A stretch of DNA of 64,000 bases. Source: Pseudomonas sp. GD03919. Lineage in GTDB: Bacteria > Pseudomonadota > Gammaproteobacteria > Pseudomonadales > Pseudomonadaceae. The position numbers were made by a program, and so were the translations under genes. Below, in pieces: positions 27,381 to 35,390 of the stretch (the first letter of the stretch is position 1; every line of letters begins with the position of its first letter). The stretch covers positions 1,302,001-1,366,000 of the forward strand of contig NZ_CP104582.1 of the NCBI RefSeq assembly GCF_029814935.1. Reading direction: 5' to 3'. A model generated the notes under the pieces. That model made no database searches. It worked only from the letters and a program-made list of their open reading frames with translations, and was not told the origin of the DNA.

Positions 27381-28004
27381 TCAGCTGACGGCCGCCATCT
27401 GCAGCGGTTGCGCGCTGTGCTGTTCGAACAGATAGCGGCGCAGGGTCTGTTCGTCTTCTGCATGCAGCGTTTGCAACCTGTAGGCATAACGGCTCTGGCA
27501 GACGCGCCTGACCAGCCTGGCGCGCAGTTGCACGCGGCGATCCTCAGGCAGCATCAGCTGCAGCAACGGATTACTGGCGGGCAGGCCGGGTTTGCCGTAT
27601 TGCACCAGCATTCCATTGTTCGAGAGTTCCAGTGCTTTCAGGCCGCTGGGCTGATCGTTGCTGTCGAGCAATATCAGTGGCGAACTCAGGGTCAGGCGCC
27701 AGGGGCGCTCGTTCACGCCCTGTTCGAATATCAGCGGCGCGCCCAGCTCAAGGCGTGAGTGGCTGTGCTCGTCCCGAATCAGGTGCAAAGGAAAACTCAG
27801 GTGCTGATTGTTGCTGTGAGCATCCAGGCTCAATTGTTGTTCCTGGCCCAGGCGGGCCAGCAACTCCCGCAGTTGTTCACCCATGATCAACTGCGGCGCA
27901 GCATTGGCTGGCCGCGTTTGTGCAGGTTTGAAAAGGATCTTCTGGAGGTAGTCCAGTTCGTCCTGAGTCAGCAGCGGGGCACTGTGCATGGCATCAGACT
28001 GCAT
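27381..28004 (-). CDS. PilZ-like domain protein downstream of the LOV gene
   Basis: A 207-aa protein. The C-terminal half (about 100-200) resembles a PilZ fold: KALELSNNGMLVQYGKPGLP gives an ExSxxG version of the (D/N)xSxxG motif, followed by MLPEDRRVQLRARLVRRV. The upstream RxxxR motif needed for strong c-di-GMP binding is not evident, so binding is uncertain. The N-terminal half is helical (LTQDELDYLQKILF). It follows the LOV gene by 50 bases on the same strand and converges with merR. A start four codons later (MHSAPLLTQ) is equally possible. Confidence 0.65.
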   Translation of the reverse strand: MQSDAMHSAPLLTQDELDYLQKILFKPAQTRPANAAPQLIMGEQLRELLARLGQEQQLSLDAHSNNQHLSFPLHLIRDEHSHSRLELGAPLIFEQGVNERPWRLTLSSPLILLDSNDQPSGLKALELSNNGMLVQYGKPGLPASNPLLQLMLPEDRRVQLRARLVRRVCQSRYAYRLQTLHAEDEQTLRRYLFEQHSAQPLQMAAVS

Positions 28005-28054
28005 GGGGTCAAGCCCTTGAGACTGTGCGGCTGCTGGATCGTTTTGCCCGTTCG

Positions 28055-28501
28055 TCAGTTTTTCAGGCGCGCCAGTTCGGCTTTCAGTTCGGCCACTTCG
28101 GCCTCCAGCTCACGCACACGCTGCTTGGCTTCGACCTGCTCGGTCACGTCCTTCTGGATGCCGATGTAGTAGGTCAGCTGATCGCTCTCGTTGAGCACGG
28201 GGGTGATCGATAGCTCGTTCCAGAAGGCGCTGCCATCCTTGCGGTAGTTACGGATGATCTGCCGGCAGGGTTTGTTCGCCTTGACGGCGTCACGAATGGC
28301 TTGCAGCCCAAGTTGGTCACGATCACCGGCCTGGAGGAAGCGGCAGTCCTGATAAAGAATGTCATCGCTGGCATAGCCGGTCAGGCGTTCGAACGCGGCG
28401 TTGGCGTAGATCAGGATGTTGTCTTCGCCCTCCTGCTCGGCCACCACGATTCCATCGTTGGAGGCGTCGACTACCAGTTGCAGCAGTTTGGCATTGATCA
28501 T
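28055..28501 (-). CDS. Short LOV blue-light photoreceptor (PpSB1-LOV type)
   Basis: A 148-aa protein that is one LOV domain plus short N- and C-terminal helices. The photoactive cysteine is C53 in YQDCRFLQ, with D52 in place of the usual Asn, exactly as I recall for PpSB1-LOV of P. putida. FMN-phosphate-contacting R54 and R61 are present, as is R70; position 66 is Leu. NYRKDGSAFWNELSITPV and YYIGIQKDVTEQ are typical LOV strands. The C-terminal helix (EAKQRVRELEAEVAELKAEL) is a dimerising coiled coil and no output domain is fused. Signal output is expected through the neighbouring MerR/PplR-like regulator. Confidence 0.92.
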   Translation of the reverse strand: MINAKLLQLVVDASNDGIVVAEQEGEDNILIYANAAFERLTGYASDDILYQDCRFLQAGDRDQLGLQAIRDAVKANKPCRQIIRNYRKDGSAFWNELSITPVLNESDQLTYYIGIQKDVTEQVEAKQRVRELEAEVAELKAELARLKN

Positions 28502-28602
28502 GAGGCTGGTTCCGCGGTGGGTGTGGCGGCATTCTAAAACATCGGGTCAGGCTGTCCAGTTGCGGCATAATACGCGGCGTTATTCCTGTTTCCGGAGTTG
28601 TC

Positions 28603-29052
28603 ATGAAAGTCGCCATTGTCTCGGGCTCGGTCTACGGTACGGCCGAAGAGGTTGCGCGCCATGCCGAGGGTCAGCTCAAGGCTGTCGGGCTGGATGCCTG
28701 GCACAAAAGCAACATGAATCTCGAAGAGCTGCTGGCTTTTGCGCCGGACGCCCTGCTGACCGTCACGTCCACGACCGGTATGGGCGAACTGCCGGACAAC
28801 CTGCTGCCGCTGTACAGCGAACTTCGCGACCGCCTGCCAGCCTTGGGTGGCCGGCCTGCTGCGGTGCTGGCGCTGGGCGATTCCAGCTATGACACCTTCT
28901 GTGGTGCCGGTGAGCTGATGCGCGAGCTGTATGCCGAACTGGGGCTGCGTGAAGTGGTGGACATGTTGCGCCTGGACTGCAGCGAAACCGTGACCCCGGA
29001 AACGGACGCCGAACCCTGGCTGCAGGCCTTTGCCGCAGCGCTGAAGGCCTGA
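28603..29052 (+). CDS. Flavodoxin (MioC-like)
   Basis: A 149-aa flavodoxin-fold protein. The FMN phosphate loop is SGSVYGTAEEVARHAE, the second loop TSTTGMGELPDN, and the third ALGDSSYDTFCGAG. Length fits short-chain MioC-type flavodoxins, which donate electrons to enzymes such as biotin synthase or participate in other low-potential reactions. It is divergent from the LOV gene across 101 bases with a CATAAT -10-like element. In P. aeruginosa a flavodoxin gene lies close to folM-folE-folX, so its presence here is likely ancestral rather than part of the light module. Confidence 0.9.
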   Translation: MKVAIVSGSVYGTAEEVARHAEGQLKAVGLDAWHKSNMNLEELLAFAPDALLTVTSTTGMGELPDNLLPLYSELRDRLPALGGRPAAVLALGDSSYDTFCGAGELMRELYAELGLREVVDMLRLDCSETVTPETDAEPWLQAFAAALKA

Positions 29053-29286
29053 CGGAACGGCTTGCTCGGTAGATCGCCTGGGGTATCCGAGCCTTGTTCT
29101 CGACGTGCCGGGTCGTCCGGGCATGGGTTGAGGGACGATCAGTCCGGCGAATGTGTGCCTATCCCCCGCAGCACTGCTGTGACTGACCTGCAAAGCCATC
29201 AGGATGGCTGCCAGGGCAACTGGCCTGAGTCGCACGTCTGGCTAGACTGCGTTCACACCGACCATAACAAGATCGAGGTGATCGCC

Positions 29287-30063
29287 GTGACTGCTCAGCT
29301 GCAACTCCCTGCCGTGAAGAATCAGGTATCCGAAGCCGAATGGCGTACACGCATCGACCTGGCGGCCTGTTACCGGCTGATCGCGCTTTACGGCTGGGAT
29401 GACCTGATCTTCACCCACATCTCGGCCAAGGTGCCGGGGACGGAAGATTTCCTGATCAACCCCTATGGCCTGATGTTCCACGAGATCACGGCGTCGAGCT
29501 TGGTCAAGGTCGACCTGGCGGGTAACAAGCTGATGGACAGCCCGTTCGAAATCAACCCGGCCGGTTACACCATCCACAGCGCCGTGCATGAAGTACGCCA
29601 CGATGTCGGGTGCGTGCTGCACATTCACACGCCCGCCGGTATTGCCGTATCGGCGCAGAAACAGGGGTTGTTGCCGCTGTCGCAGCAGTCGCTGTTCGTC
29701 CTCTCCAGCCTGGCCTACCACGGCTACGAAGGGGTGGCGCTGAACCATGACGAGAAGGCGCGGCTGCAGGCCGATCTGGGCGACAAGAACTTCATGATCC
29801 TGCCCAACCATGGATTGCTCACGGCCTTTGGCAGTATTGCCGATGCCTTCCTCGGCATCTTCACCCTGCAGCGCGCCTGCGAGATTCAGGTGATGGCGCA
29901 GAGTGGTGGCGCCGAGCTGATCCATATTCCGCAGCAGATTCTCGATGGCGCGCAGGCGATGATCGCCGGGGTGATGAAGACGCCACAGGGCATGGGCGGC
30001 TCGTTGCCATGGCCTGCGCTGCTGCGCAAGCTCGATCAACAGATGCCGGGTTACGACCAGTGA
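29287..30063 (+). CDS. Class II aldolase/adducin family protein
   Basis: A 258-aa protein of the class II aldolase/adducin fold. Zinc ligands are seen in CVLHIHTPAGIAVSA (HIH) and in ILPNHGLLTAFGSIADAF (the third histidine); FLINPYGLMFHEITASSLVKV is the usual substrate loop. Substrate is undetermined; many relatives remain unassigned or act on sugar phosphates. The start is GTG 29287 with GAGGTG ahead, chosen because the open frame upstream lacks homology. It overlaps the following hydrolase gene by 4 bases. Confidence 0.87.
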   Translation: MTAQLQLPAVKNQVSEAEWRTRIDLAACYRLIALYGWDDLIFTHISAKVPGTEDFLINPYGLMFHEITASSLVKVDLAGNKLMDSPFEINPAGYTIHSAVHEVRHDVGCVLHIHTPAGIAVSAQKQGLLPLSQQSLFVLSSLAYHGYEGVALNHDEKARLQADLGDKNFMILPNHGLLTAFGSIADAFLGIFTLQRACEIQVMAQSGGAELIHIPQQILDGAQAMIAGVMKTPQGMGGSLPWPALLRKLDQQMPGYDQ

Positions 30064-30953
30064 GCGAGCTGCCAGGCATCGCCCTGGACACATGGCGCGC
30101 GCAAAGCCAGACCCTGGACTTTCAGGGCCACGCCATCCGCTACTGGGTCGCCGGTAACGCCGAGGCCGAGCCGCTGCTGTTGATTCACGGCTTTCCCAGC
30201 GCCAGTTGGGACTGGCATCGTCTATGGGTGCCGTTGGCCGAACGTTATCGGGTGATCGCCTGCGACCTGCTCGGTTTCGGTTACTCGGCCAAGCCGCGTG
30301 GGCATGCCTACAGCCTGCTGGAGCAGGCCGATTTGCAGCAGGCGCTGCTGGCGCATGTCGGTGAATCGCGCCCACTGCATGTGCTGGCCCACGATTATGG
30401 TGACAGCGTGGCGCAGGAGTTGATCGCGCGGCATCAGGAAGGGCGGTTGCAACTGGCCAGTTGTGTCTTCCTCAATGGCGGCTTGTTCCCCGAGACGCAT
30501 CATCCGGTACGCGTACAGAAACTGCTGCTCGGGCCGCTTGGGCCGCTGATCGGGCGGTTGTTCTCACGACGCAAGCTGGCACAGAGTTTCGCCCGCATCT
30601 TCGGCCCGCAGACTCAGCCCAGCGAGACCGAGCTGGATGCTCTATGGCAACTGGTGGCGTACAACAACGGCCCGGCGGTGATGCATCGCCTGATTCGCTA
30701 CATGCCTGAGCGGCGTCAGCAACGGCAGCGCTGGGTCAGCGCGATGCAGGCCACGACGCTGCCGATGCGGGTGATCGACGGCGCCTTCGACCCCATCTCC
30801 GGGGCGCATATGGTGGCGCGCTACCGTGAGCTGATCAGTGACCCGGATACGGTGCTGCTCGACGGCATTGGTCACTATCCGCAACTCGAAGCGCCGGCGG
30901 CGGTACTCGAACATTATCTGCAGTTTCGCAGCACACGGAGCCCACATGCGTAG
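30060..30953 (+). CDS. Alpha/beta hydrolase
   Basis: A 297-aa alpha/beta-hydrolase. LLLIHGFPSASWDWHRLW carries the oxyanion HG loop; the nucleophile elbow reads VLAHDYGDSVAQE, with aspartate as nucleophile, a haloalkane dehalogenase/epoxide hydrolase-like pattern; the late acid and histidine are in VIDGAFDPISGAH and DGIGHYPQLEAP. Reaction is likely hydrolysis of an ester, epoxide or halide; not resolvable. GTG at 30060 overlaps the aldolase stop (GTGA), showing translational coupling. Confidence 0.87.
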   Translation: MSELPGIALDTWRAQSQTLDFQGHAIRYWVAGNAEAEPLLLIHGFPSASWDWHRLWVPLAERYRVIACDLLGFGYSAKPRGHAYSLLEQADLQQALLAHVGESRPLHVLAHDYGDSVAQELIARHQEGRLQLASCVFLNGGLFPETHHPVRVQKLLLGPLGPLIGRLFSRRKLAQSFARIFGPQTQPSETELDALWQLVAYNNGPAVMHRLIRYMPERRQQRQRWVSAMQATTLPMRVIDGAFDPISGAHMVARYRELISDPDTVLLDGIGHYPQLEAPAAVLEHYLQFRSTRSPHA

Positions 30954-31476
30954 ACGTACCCTGCTCAAAGGCGCAGCACTGACCGGCGCCGCCGCATTTG
31001 GTGCGGGTTACTGGGCCTTGCCGACGGGGCCGCAGCCCGCGGTCGTCAGTCTGCAGGGTGCGCGCCAGGTATTGGCTGACTTGCAGGGCAAGACACTACG
31101 CAGCGTGCGAGGCTGGAGCCCGAGCCAAGTGTTCAACCACTGTGCGCAGAGCATCGACTATTCCATCGACGGTTACCCCGAGCTGAAGCCCGCCTGGTTC
31201 CGCCACAGCCTGGGGCCGGCCGCATTCGCCGTATTCAGCGCGCGCGGTGCCATGCGTCATCCACTGGATGAGGTCATTCCCGGCGCGGCGCTTCTGCTTG
31301 AACCGGCCAGCCAGGCCGAGGCCTTGCAGTGCCTGCAGATGGCGTTCGAGTGTTTCGCCAGCCATGCCGGTGAATTGCAGCCGCATTTTGCCTATGGCGC
31401 CCTGAGCCATGCCGAGTACGGCCAGGCGCACGTCATGCACCTGTACAACCACCTCAGCCTGATTCGCCTCGCCTGA
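30946..31476 (+). CDS. DUF1569 family protein with Tat-like signal
   Basis: A 176-aa exported protein. MRRRTLLKGAALTGAAAFGAGY is a twin-arginine-type signal, followed by a DinB-like helical DUF1569 region (WSPSQVFNHCAQSIDYSIDG; GALSHAEYGQAHVMHLYNHL). Histidines in FNHCAQS and MHLYNH could bind a metal, as in DinB-like proteins. It overlaps the hydrolase gene by 8 bases, making a three-gene operon. Function unknown. Confidence 0.82.
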   Translation: MRRRTLLKGAALTGAAAFGAGYWALPTGPQPAVVSLQGARQVLADLQGKTLRSVRGWSPSQVFNHCAQSIDYSIDGYPELKPAWFRHSLGPAAFAVFSARGAMRHPLDEVIPGAALLLEPASQAEALQCLQMAFECFASHAGELQPHFAYGALSHAEYGQAHVMHLYNHLSLIRLA

Positions 31477-31588
31477 GGCGCGTATAAGGTCGCATTATCG
31501 CTTGTCATTCAGCGCCTGCGCGCGCCTTGTGCCGCCTGCAGGGCTGCCTGACACTCGGGGTATTCGCAATCTGCCTAGGAGCCTGTCG

Positions 31589-32500
31589 ATGAGCGATGCC
31601 ATCCGTTTCGAAGATCAAGTAGTCATAGTCACCGGTGCTGGCGGTGGTCTGGGCCGTGCCCATGCGCTGCTGTTCGCCCGCCATGGCGCCAGGGTAGTGG
31701 TCAACGATCTGGGGGGAAGCACCCACGGCGAGGGGGCCAACGCCTCGGCCGCAGACAAGGTGGTGGAGGAGATTCGCGCCTTCGGTGGCACTGCAGTGGC
31801 CAACCATGATTCGGTGACCGATGGCGACAAGATCGTGCAGACCGCGCTGGATCATTTCGGTCGCATCGATGTACTGGTCAATAACGCCGGCATCCTGCGC
31901 GACAAGAGCTTCCACAAGATGGAGGATGCCGACTGGGATCTGGTCTACAAGGTGCACGTCGAGGGCGCCTACAAGACCACTCACGCCGCCTGGCCCCATC
32001 TGCGCGAACAGAACTTCGGCCGGGTGATCTTCACCTCGTCCACCTCCGGCATCTACGGCAACTTCGGCCAGAGCAACTACGGCATGGCCAAGCTTGGCCT
32101 GTACGGCCTGACCCGCACCCTGGCCATCGAAGGGCGCAAGAACAACATCCTGGTCAACGCCATCGCCCCGACCGGCGCCACGCGCATGACCGAAGGATTG
32201 ATCCCGCCGCAGGTGTTCGAACAGCTCAAACCCGAGCTGGTCAGCCCGCTGGTGGTGTACCTCGGTAGCGCCGCCTGCCAGGATACCGGCGGCTTGTACG
32301 AAGTGGGCGGTGGCTGGGTGGGCAAGGTGCGTTGGGAGCGTAGCCTCGGTGCCGGTTTCGACCCTAAGGCCGGCTTCAGCCCCGAGGATGTCGCCGCGCA
32401 GTGGCAGCGCATCTGCGATTTCGACGGTGCCGCGCACCCGGCGGATAACGTCGAGGCGCTCAGGGAAATGATGGCGAACCTGCAAAAATACGCGCTCTGA
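31589..32500 (+). CDS. Short-chain dehydrogenase, (3R)-hydroxyacyl-CoA dehydrogenase type
   Basis: A 303-aa SDR similar to the dehydrogenase part of peroxisomal multifunctional enzyme 2. VVIVTGAGGGLGRAHALLFA is the cofactor loop; the distinctive insertion VVNDLGGSTHGEGANASAAD marks this subfamily; active site NNAGILRDKSF, and YGMAKLGLYGL with catalytic Tyr and Lys. The extension after the SDR core (from about 250) is typical of bacterial homologues. TAGGAG precedes the ATG. Likely substrate class is 3-hydroxyacyl-CoA, by family. Confidence 0.88.
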   Translation: MSDAIRFEDQVVIVTGAGGGLGRAHALLFARHGARVVVNDLGGSTHGEGANASAADKVVEEIRAFGGTAVANHDSVTDGDKIVQTALDHFGRIDVLVNNAGILRDKSFHKMEDADWDLVYKVHVEGAYKTTHAAWPHLREQNFGRVIFTSSTSGIYGNFGQSNYGMAKLGLYGLTRTLAIEGRKNNILVNAIAPTGATRMTEGLIPPQVFEQLKPELVSPLVVYLGSAACQDTGGLYEVGGGWVGKVRWERSLGAGFDPKAGFSPEDVAAQWQRICDFDGAAHPADNVEALREMMANLQKYAL

Positions 32501-32558
32501 ACCCTTCATGAGCAGTGAAAGGCCGGTAGTGATCAGATAGAGCTCAATGCGGCGTTTC

Positions 32559-32631
32559 GTAGGAGCCCCGCCCCGGGGCGAAGCTTTACCAGTCCATGCC
32601 GCCCTGGTTCGCGGCGGGGCGCCGCTCCTAC
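32559..32631. repeat. REP-like inverted pair (REPIN)
   Basis: GTAGGAGCCCCGCCCCGGGG at 32559-32578 faces GGCGGGGCGCCGCTCCTAC at 32613-32631. These GTAGGAGC-type palindromes are the common REP family of Pseudomonas. It lies in the 243-base gap between the SDR and DJ-1 genes; the rest of the gap shows nothing. Confidence 0.75.
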
Positions 32632-32743
32632 CCAGTCGGTGTATCGACGCTTGACTGTTTGCTGAGTAGTACCCGGTTGTTACCTGTCGGAAGAAACAGG
32701 CGCGAATAATGCTGTTCGTTCCACCTACCTTCAGGAGACGATC

Positions 32744-33325
32744 ATGGCTGCCAAGAAGATTCTCATGCTGGTCGGCGACTACGCCGAAGACTACGAAACC
32801 ATGGTGCCGTTCCAGGCGCTGCAAATGGTTGGCCACAGCGTACATGCGGTCTGCCCGGACAAGGTCAGCGGGCAGACGGTGCGCACGGCCATCCACGATT
32901 TCGAGGGCGATCAGACCTACAGTGAGAAGCCGGGGCACAACTTCGTGCTCAACTTCGATTTCGCCAAGGTGCGTGCCGAGGATTATGACGCGCTGGTGAT
33001 TCCCGGTGGCCGTGCGCCGGAGTATCTGCGCCTGAATGCGCATGTCATCGCCCTGGTGAAGGCCTTCGCTGCCGCGGATAAACCCATCGCCGCCGTTTGC
33101 CATGGCGCTCAGTTGCTGGCCGCAGCCGGTGTGCTGGAAGGGCGCGAATGCAGCGCCTATCCTGCCTGTGCGCCGGAAGTGGCCTTGGCTGGCGGCCAGT
33201 ACGTGGAGATCGCGGTGGATCAGGCGCATGTGCAGGGCAATCTGGTCACCGCGCCGGCCTGGCCAGCACACCCGGCCTGGCTGGCGGCGTTTCTCAAGGT
33301 GCTCGGTACGGAAATTCACCTGTAA
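32744..33325 (+). CDS. DJ-1/PfpI family protein
   Basis: A 193-aa protein of the DJ-1/PfpI superfamily. The nucleophile elbow cysteine is in [14 protein letters not shown], with [13 protein letters not shown] before it and the acid loop in [13 protein letters not shown]. Such proteins include deglycase/glyoxalase-like and protease-like members; specific activity is not assigned. Start ATG follows AGGAGACGATC. Flanked by REP-like palindromes on both sides. Confidence 0.9.
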   Translation: MAAKKILMLVGDYAEDYETMVPFQALQMVGHSVHAVCPDKVSGQTVRTAIHDFEGDQTYSEKPGHNFVLNFDFAKVRAEDYDALVIPGGRAPEYLRLNAHVIALVKAFAAADKPIAAVCHGAQLLAAAGVLEGRECSAYPACAPEVALAGGQYVEIAVDQAHVQGNLVTAPAWPAHPAWLAAFLKVLGTEIHL

Positions 33326-33332
33326 ACCCGTA

Positions 33333-33389
33333 GCCCGGATGCAATCCGGGGGCGCATCATGGCCAGTGCCCTCCGGATTGCATCCGGGC
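33333..33389. repeat. Inverted-repeat palindrome after DJ-1 gene
   Basis: GCCCGGATGCAATCCGGG (33333-33350) and CCGGATTGCATCCGGGC (33373-33389) form a 17-base stem around a 22-base spacer, starting 7 bases after the DJ-1 stop. This is a common dispersed intergenic repeat type in Pseudomonas and related genera and may act as a transcript end. Confidence 0.7.
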
Positions 33390-33408
33390 CCCCACAAGGA
33401 GCAGAACG

Positions 33409-33711
33409 ATGTGCGAACTCTATGTGAAGGCCGATCCCATCCTCTACGAATCGCGCTCACGCTCGTTGCGCATTCGCGGCGTGGTGACCACCTTGCGTCT
33501 GGAAAATCAGTTCTGGGACATTCTGCGCGAGATCGCCGAAGTCGACGGCATGACCACCAACCAGCTGATCACCAAACTCTATGAGGAGGTCATGGATTTT
33601 CGCGGTGAAGTGGTCAACTTCGCTTCCTTTTTGCGCGTCAGCTGCACGCGTTACCTGGCGCAGAAGGCCGGGCGGCCGGTGCCGCTGCGAGTGGTCGGCG
33701 CGGCCGGTTGA
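33409..33711 (+). CDS. Ribbon-helix-helix protein
   Basis: A 100-aa protein with an RHH-type DNA-binding motif (about 20-65): SLRIRGVVTTLRLENQFWDI gives the strand and first helix, and VDGMTTNQLITKLYEEVMD the second. This matches the RHH_4 type found as single-domain proteins in Proteobacteria. AAGGAG precedes the ATG. Neither toxin partner nor clear target lies next to it. Confidence 0.82.
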   Translation: MCELYVKADPILYESRSRSLRIRGVVTTLRLENQFWDILREIAEVDGMTTNQLITKLYEEVMDFRGEVVNFASFLRVSCTRYLAQKAGRPVPLRVVGAAG

Positions 33712-33712
33712 A

Positions 33713-33811
33713 TCACTGATACATCCAGAAGTTCGGGTGTTCCTGCACGCTTGGCGCGGTCGTTTGCTGAGCGGGTTGGGTGGGTTGGAAGAAGCGCTTG
33801 ATCAGGCTCAT
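33713..33811 (-). CDS. Candidate 32-aa small protein
   Basis: A short frame MSLIKRFFQPTQPAQQTTAP with C-terminus HPNFWMYQ and a strong RBS (AGGAGTG) 6 bases before the ATG. The composition, a basic-hydrophobic N-terminus followed by a Pro/Gln/Thr-rich linker, is that of a real peptide. It ends next to the convergent RHH gene. No family known to me; conservation elsewhere would decide it. Confidence 0.45.
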   Translation of the reverse strand: MSLIKRFFQPTQPAQQTTAPSVQEHPNFWMYQ

Positions 33812-33911
33812 GCGGTGTCACTCCTGTAGAGGTTATCGAACAGGGGCGCATGATCGAAGAAGCGCGATTATTGATGAAATGGATTGTTACTATTCTTTTG
33901 ATTTGCTCTGA

Positions 33912-35390
33912 CTATGAGTGGTTGCGCGGCAGGCGCACGCTGACACGCAGGCCACCGAGTGGCGACTCATCGAGGGCAATACTGCCCTGGTGCAGTTCCA
34001 CCACGCGCCGCACGATGGACAGCCCGAGACCGGCGCCTTGACCTTCGCCAATGCGGAAGAAGCGTTCGAACAGGCGCTCGCGCAACTCCAGCGGCACACC
34101 GGGGCCGCTGTCGAGTACCTGTAATAGCAGCTCCTGAGCCGTGGCCTGCAACTGCACTTGAATGCAGCCGCCTGCCGGGGTGTATTGCACGGCATTGCTC
34201 ACCAGGTTCTGCAGCAGGATGCCCAGGCTGGGCGCATCCGCCGGCAGGTGGTAATCAGCTGGCTCCTGGGCGTCGAGAATCAGCTCCTGGCCACGACTGA
34301 GCGCCAGCGGTGTCAGCTCGGCCAGTTCGCCACGCAGGAAGGCCAGCAGGTCCAGATCATCCATGTTCAGGCGAATGCCGTTGGGGTCCAGACGCGCCAG
34401 TGTCAGCAGTTGCGCCACCACGCGGGTGGCACGGTCGACACCGTTGCTCAACTGTCGCAGTGCTTCGTCACGATCACTGGCATCCGGTGCTTCCAATGCG
34501 TTCTGTGCATGGATACGCAACACCGCCAGGGGCGTGCGCAGCTCGTGGGCGGCATCGGCGATGAAACGTTTTTCCTGTTCCAGCAACTGCCTGACCTGCA
34601 TCAACAGGCGATTGAGCGCAGCGGCCATCGGCTCCAATTCGTTTGGTAGCGGCGGAAAGACCAGCGGCGCCAGGTTGTCCGGCGCGCGGCCGCGAATGGC
34701 GTCGGCCATGCGCTTGAGTGGATACAGCCCCCAGCCGACGGTCAGCCACAGCAGCAGGCCGACGATGGGCAGGCCGATCAGCAGCGGTTGCAGGCTACGC
34801 CGGGCGATCTTGCCGATCAGCTCGCCGCGCACGTCTTCGCGCTCTCCCGCCAGTACCCAGTGATAATCGCGGCTGTCATGCAGCACGAACACGCGCCAGC
34901 GATGCTCGCCGATGCTCAGGGTGTGATAGCCAATCAGGTAGCGTGCCAGTTGTGCCAGGCGCTGCTGCATGGGTTGGTCGTTGTCCGGCAGCACCAGGCC
35001 GAGCTGGGTGATCATGTCGTTGAGCAGGCCAGGCGGAGCGCTGGCGGACTGAAACAGCAGCTCACCATCCTTGTCGAGCATCTGGAAGGCCAGCTTGCCC
35101 TCGTATTCGTGGCCCAGCAGGTTGTCCGGGTTGCGCGCGTTGTGCAGCAGCAGGGCTTCGTCGAGTACGGCCTGCATCTCGCGGCGTTCGCTGTCGCTCA
35201 GGTCATGGCGTACCAGGCCCATCAGCAGGCGCGCAGTCTGCGACAGCTGGGCGTCGAACAGCTCGCGCACTTCATGCACCGAGTCGTTGTAAATCTTGTG
35301 GCTGATCAGCCCGAAGCTGCCGGCGACCAGCAGCAGCAGAAGGGCGAGCAGACGGGTGCGGATGGAGCCGAAGGTTTTCAGCACGCTCAT
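33912..35390 (-). CDS. Sensor histidine kinase, QseC/TctE-like
   Basis: A 492-aa inner-membrane kinase. TM1 about 12-32, a periplasmic sensor of about 150 residues, TM2 about 203-225, HAMP-like region, HisKA with the phospho-accepting histidine in ADAAHELRTPLA, and HATPase_c with NLVSNAVQYTPAGG, DSGPGVP and GAGLGLSIVRRV. The sensor region is QseC/TctE-like; ligand unknown. It overlaps the response regulator gene by 4 bases and is the last gene of the seven-gene operon beginning at 40302, so it may sense the operon's product or precursor. Confidence 0.9.
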   Translation of the reverse strand: MSVLKTFGSIRTRLLALLLLLVAGSFGLISHKIYNDSVHEVRELFDAQLSQTARLLMGLVRHDLSDSERREMQAVLDEALLLHNARNPDNLLGHEYEGKLAFQMLDKDGELLFQSASAPPGLLNDMITQLGLVLPDNDQPMQQRLAQLARYLIGYHTLSIGEHRWRVFVLHDSRDYHWVLAGEREDVRGELIGKIARRSLQPLLIGLPIVGLLLWLTVGWGLYPLKRMADAIRGRAPDNLAPLVFPPLPNELEPMAAALNRLLMQVRQLLEQEKRFIADAAHELRTPLAVLRIHAQNALEAPDASDRDEALRQLSNGVDRATRVVAQLLTLARLDPNGIRLNMDDLDLLAFLRGELAELTPLALSRGQELILDAQEPADYHLPADAPSLGILLQNLVSNAVQYTPAGGCIQVQLQATAQELLLQVLDSGPGVPLELRERLFERFFRIGEGQGAGLGLSIVRRVVELHQGSIALDESPLGGLRVSVRLPRNHS

